Source: an uncultured Lachnospiraceae bacterium (GTDB lineage Bacteria; Bacillota; Clostridia; Lachnospirales; Lachnospiraceae). From it: a DNA stretch of 6,251 nucleotides. The notes beneath the pieces are model-generated. The model was not told where the DNA came from. It searched no databases and worked only from the letters and a program-made list of their open reading frames with translations. The translations under genes and the position numbers were made by a program. Position 1 is the stretch's first letter; each line of letters begins with the position of its first letter. The DNA lies in the NCBI GenBank assembly GCA_946633495.1, contig CAMPAX010000139.1:1-6251 (forward strand), read 5' to 3'. Below are positions 5,878 to 6,251 of the stretch, one piece after another.

Positions 5878-6251
5878 ATGAGTGAATTCGAAAAGGCTGA
5901 ACTTTTAAAAGAGCGTGCAAATGTAAGTTTTGAGGAAGCAAGAGATGCGCTGCGCGCATGCAACGGAAAGCTTGCCGATGCCCTGGATATGATCGAGAGA
6001 AGGAAGAGAGCAGCCGAGGATCTTCGCCGTTCCTATGGAAATGATACCGGAATGACCGGCTCCTTCGATGGTTCCGGCAGCGGTTATGCTTCCGGCAGAA
6101 ACTATGGCACCGGCAGCGGCTATGGCACCGGCAGCGGCTATGGTACCGGCAGAAACTATGGTCCCTGTACCGGCTGCAGATATTCAGACGAAAGCTACGG
6201 CAGCCGGAATGAATCCTTCGGAACGAGCCTGTGGCGCCTGATCAAGACCGC
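5878..6251 (+). CDS. UBA/TS-N-like domain protein with Gly/Tyr-rich hexapeptide repeats (3' end missing)
   Basis: The first 124 residues are present and the frame is open at the window edge. Residues about 6-42 form a small helical domain like the UBA/TS-N fold (ERANVSFEEARDALRACNG at 12-30, then ADALDMIERR at 33-42), as at the N terminus of elongation factor Ts and of DUF4342-type proteins. A basic stretch (42-52) follows, then a flexible region with five tandem hexapeptides of pattern [S/T]G[S/R][G/N]Y[G/A] (66-95) and a CTGC motif (97-100). The segment SFGTSLWRLIKT at the edge may begin a C-terminal conserved domain such as DUF4342, usually a short glycine-rich or membrane-associated unit, but this cannot be seen here. 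In known proteins UBA-like domains bind other proteins. The function of this family in Firmicutes is unknown. It is divergent from the envelope operon and has a strong ribosome site. Low-complexity composition makes weak database matches unreliable. Confidence 0.75.
   Translation, partial: MSEFEKAELLKERANVSFEEARDALRACNGKLADALDMIERRKRAAEDLRRSYGNDTGMTGSFDGSGSGYASGRNYGTGSGYGTGSGYGTGRNYGPCTGCRYSDESYGSRNESFGTSLWRLIKT
6073..6162 (+). repeat. Five tandem 18-bp repeats within the UBA-like gene
   Basis: Five contiguous in-frame 18-base units (starting at 6073, 6091, 6109, 6127 and 6145) encode SGSGYA, SGRNYG, TGSGYG, TGSGYG and TGRNYG. Units three and four differ by a single base. Units two and five share the RNY variant. 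The close DNA identity suggests recent duplication by slippage or unequal exchange, so copy number may vary among strains. Confidence 0.9.

Overview
The window looks like chromosomal DNA of a Gram-positive, spore-former-related Firmicute, most probably a clostridial gut bacterium of the Lachnospiraceae type. This is inferred from strong AGGAGG-type ribosome sites, a SpoIIE/RsbU-type phosphatase, a fused GT2-GtrA glycosyltransferase beside a phosphodiester glycosidase-like protein, and a UBA-like/Gly-rich protein of a kind common in that group. There are no insertion sequences, tRNAs, rRNAs, phage genes or CRISPR repeats, and base composition is even, so it reads as ordinary core or lightly accessory chromosome.

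Left part, plus strand: the last 68 bases of an unidentified gene end at a clear rho-independent terminator (83-116). A good sigma-A-like promoter (148-177) then drives a 622-residue membrane-anchored sensor phosphatase (252-2120: two membrane segments, a novel outside domain, HAMP, and an intact PP2C/SpoIIE catalytic domain). After a 73-base gap with its own near-consensus promoter comes plsC (2194-2910), a lysophosphatidate acyltransferase of phospholipid synthesis. It ends in an 11-bp-stem hairpin (2923-2950) that also marks the end of the convergent minus-strand operon.

Middle part, minus strand (read right to left): three overlapping genes form one tightly coupled operon. They encode a GT2 glycosyltransferase fused to a GtrA-like flippase domain (5575-4457), a membrane-anchored extracytoplasmic NAGPA/phosphodiester-glycosidase-like protein (4494-3391), and a small four-helix membrane protein of unknown function (GTG start at 3416, end 2952). 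The simplest reading is an envelope-polysaccharide or lipid-linked sugar modification unit: a sugar is put on a lipid carrier and moved across the membrane, and an external enzyme then acts on glycosyl-phosphodiester bonds. For the first two genes the starts used here are shorter than the longest open frame, because the ribosome sites place them internally.

Right part: a 302-base divergent intergenic region holds candidate promoters for both sides and a potentially structured leader (5611-5689) ahead of the glycosyltransferase gene. The last gene (5878 to the window end, incomplete) encodes a protein with an N-terminal UBA/TS-N-like helical domain followed by five hexapeptide repeats rich in Gly, Ser/Thr and Tyr, and a CxxC.

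Nothing here is a demonstrably new defence or mobile system. The best leads are the three-gene envelope operon with its uncharacterised membrane protein, the sensor domain of the phosphatase, the structured leader, and the repeat-bearing UBA-like protein.
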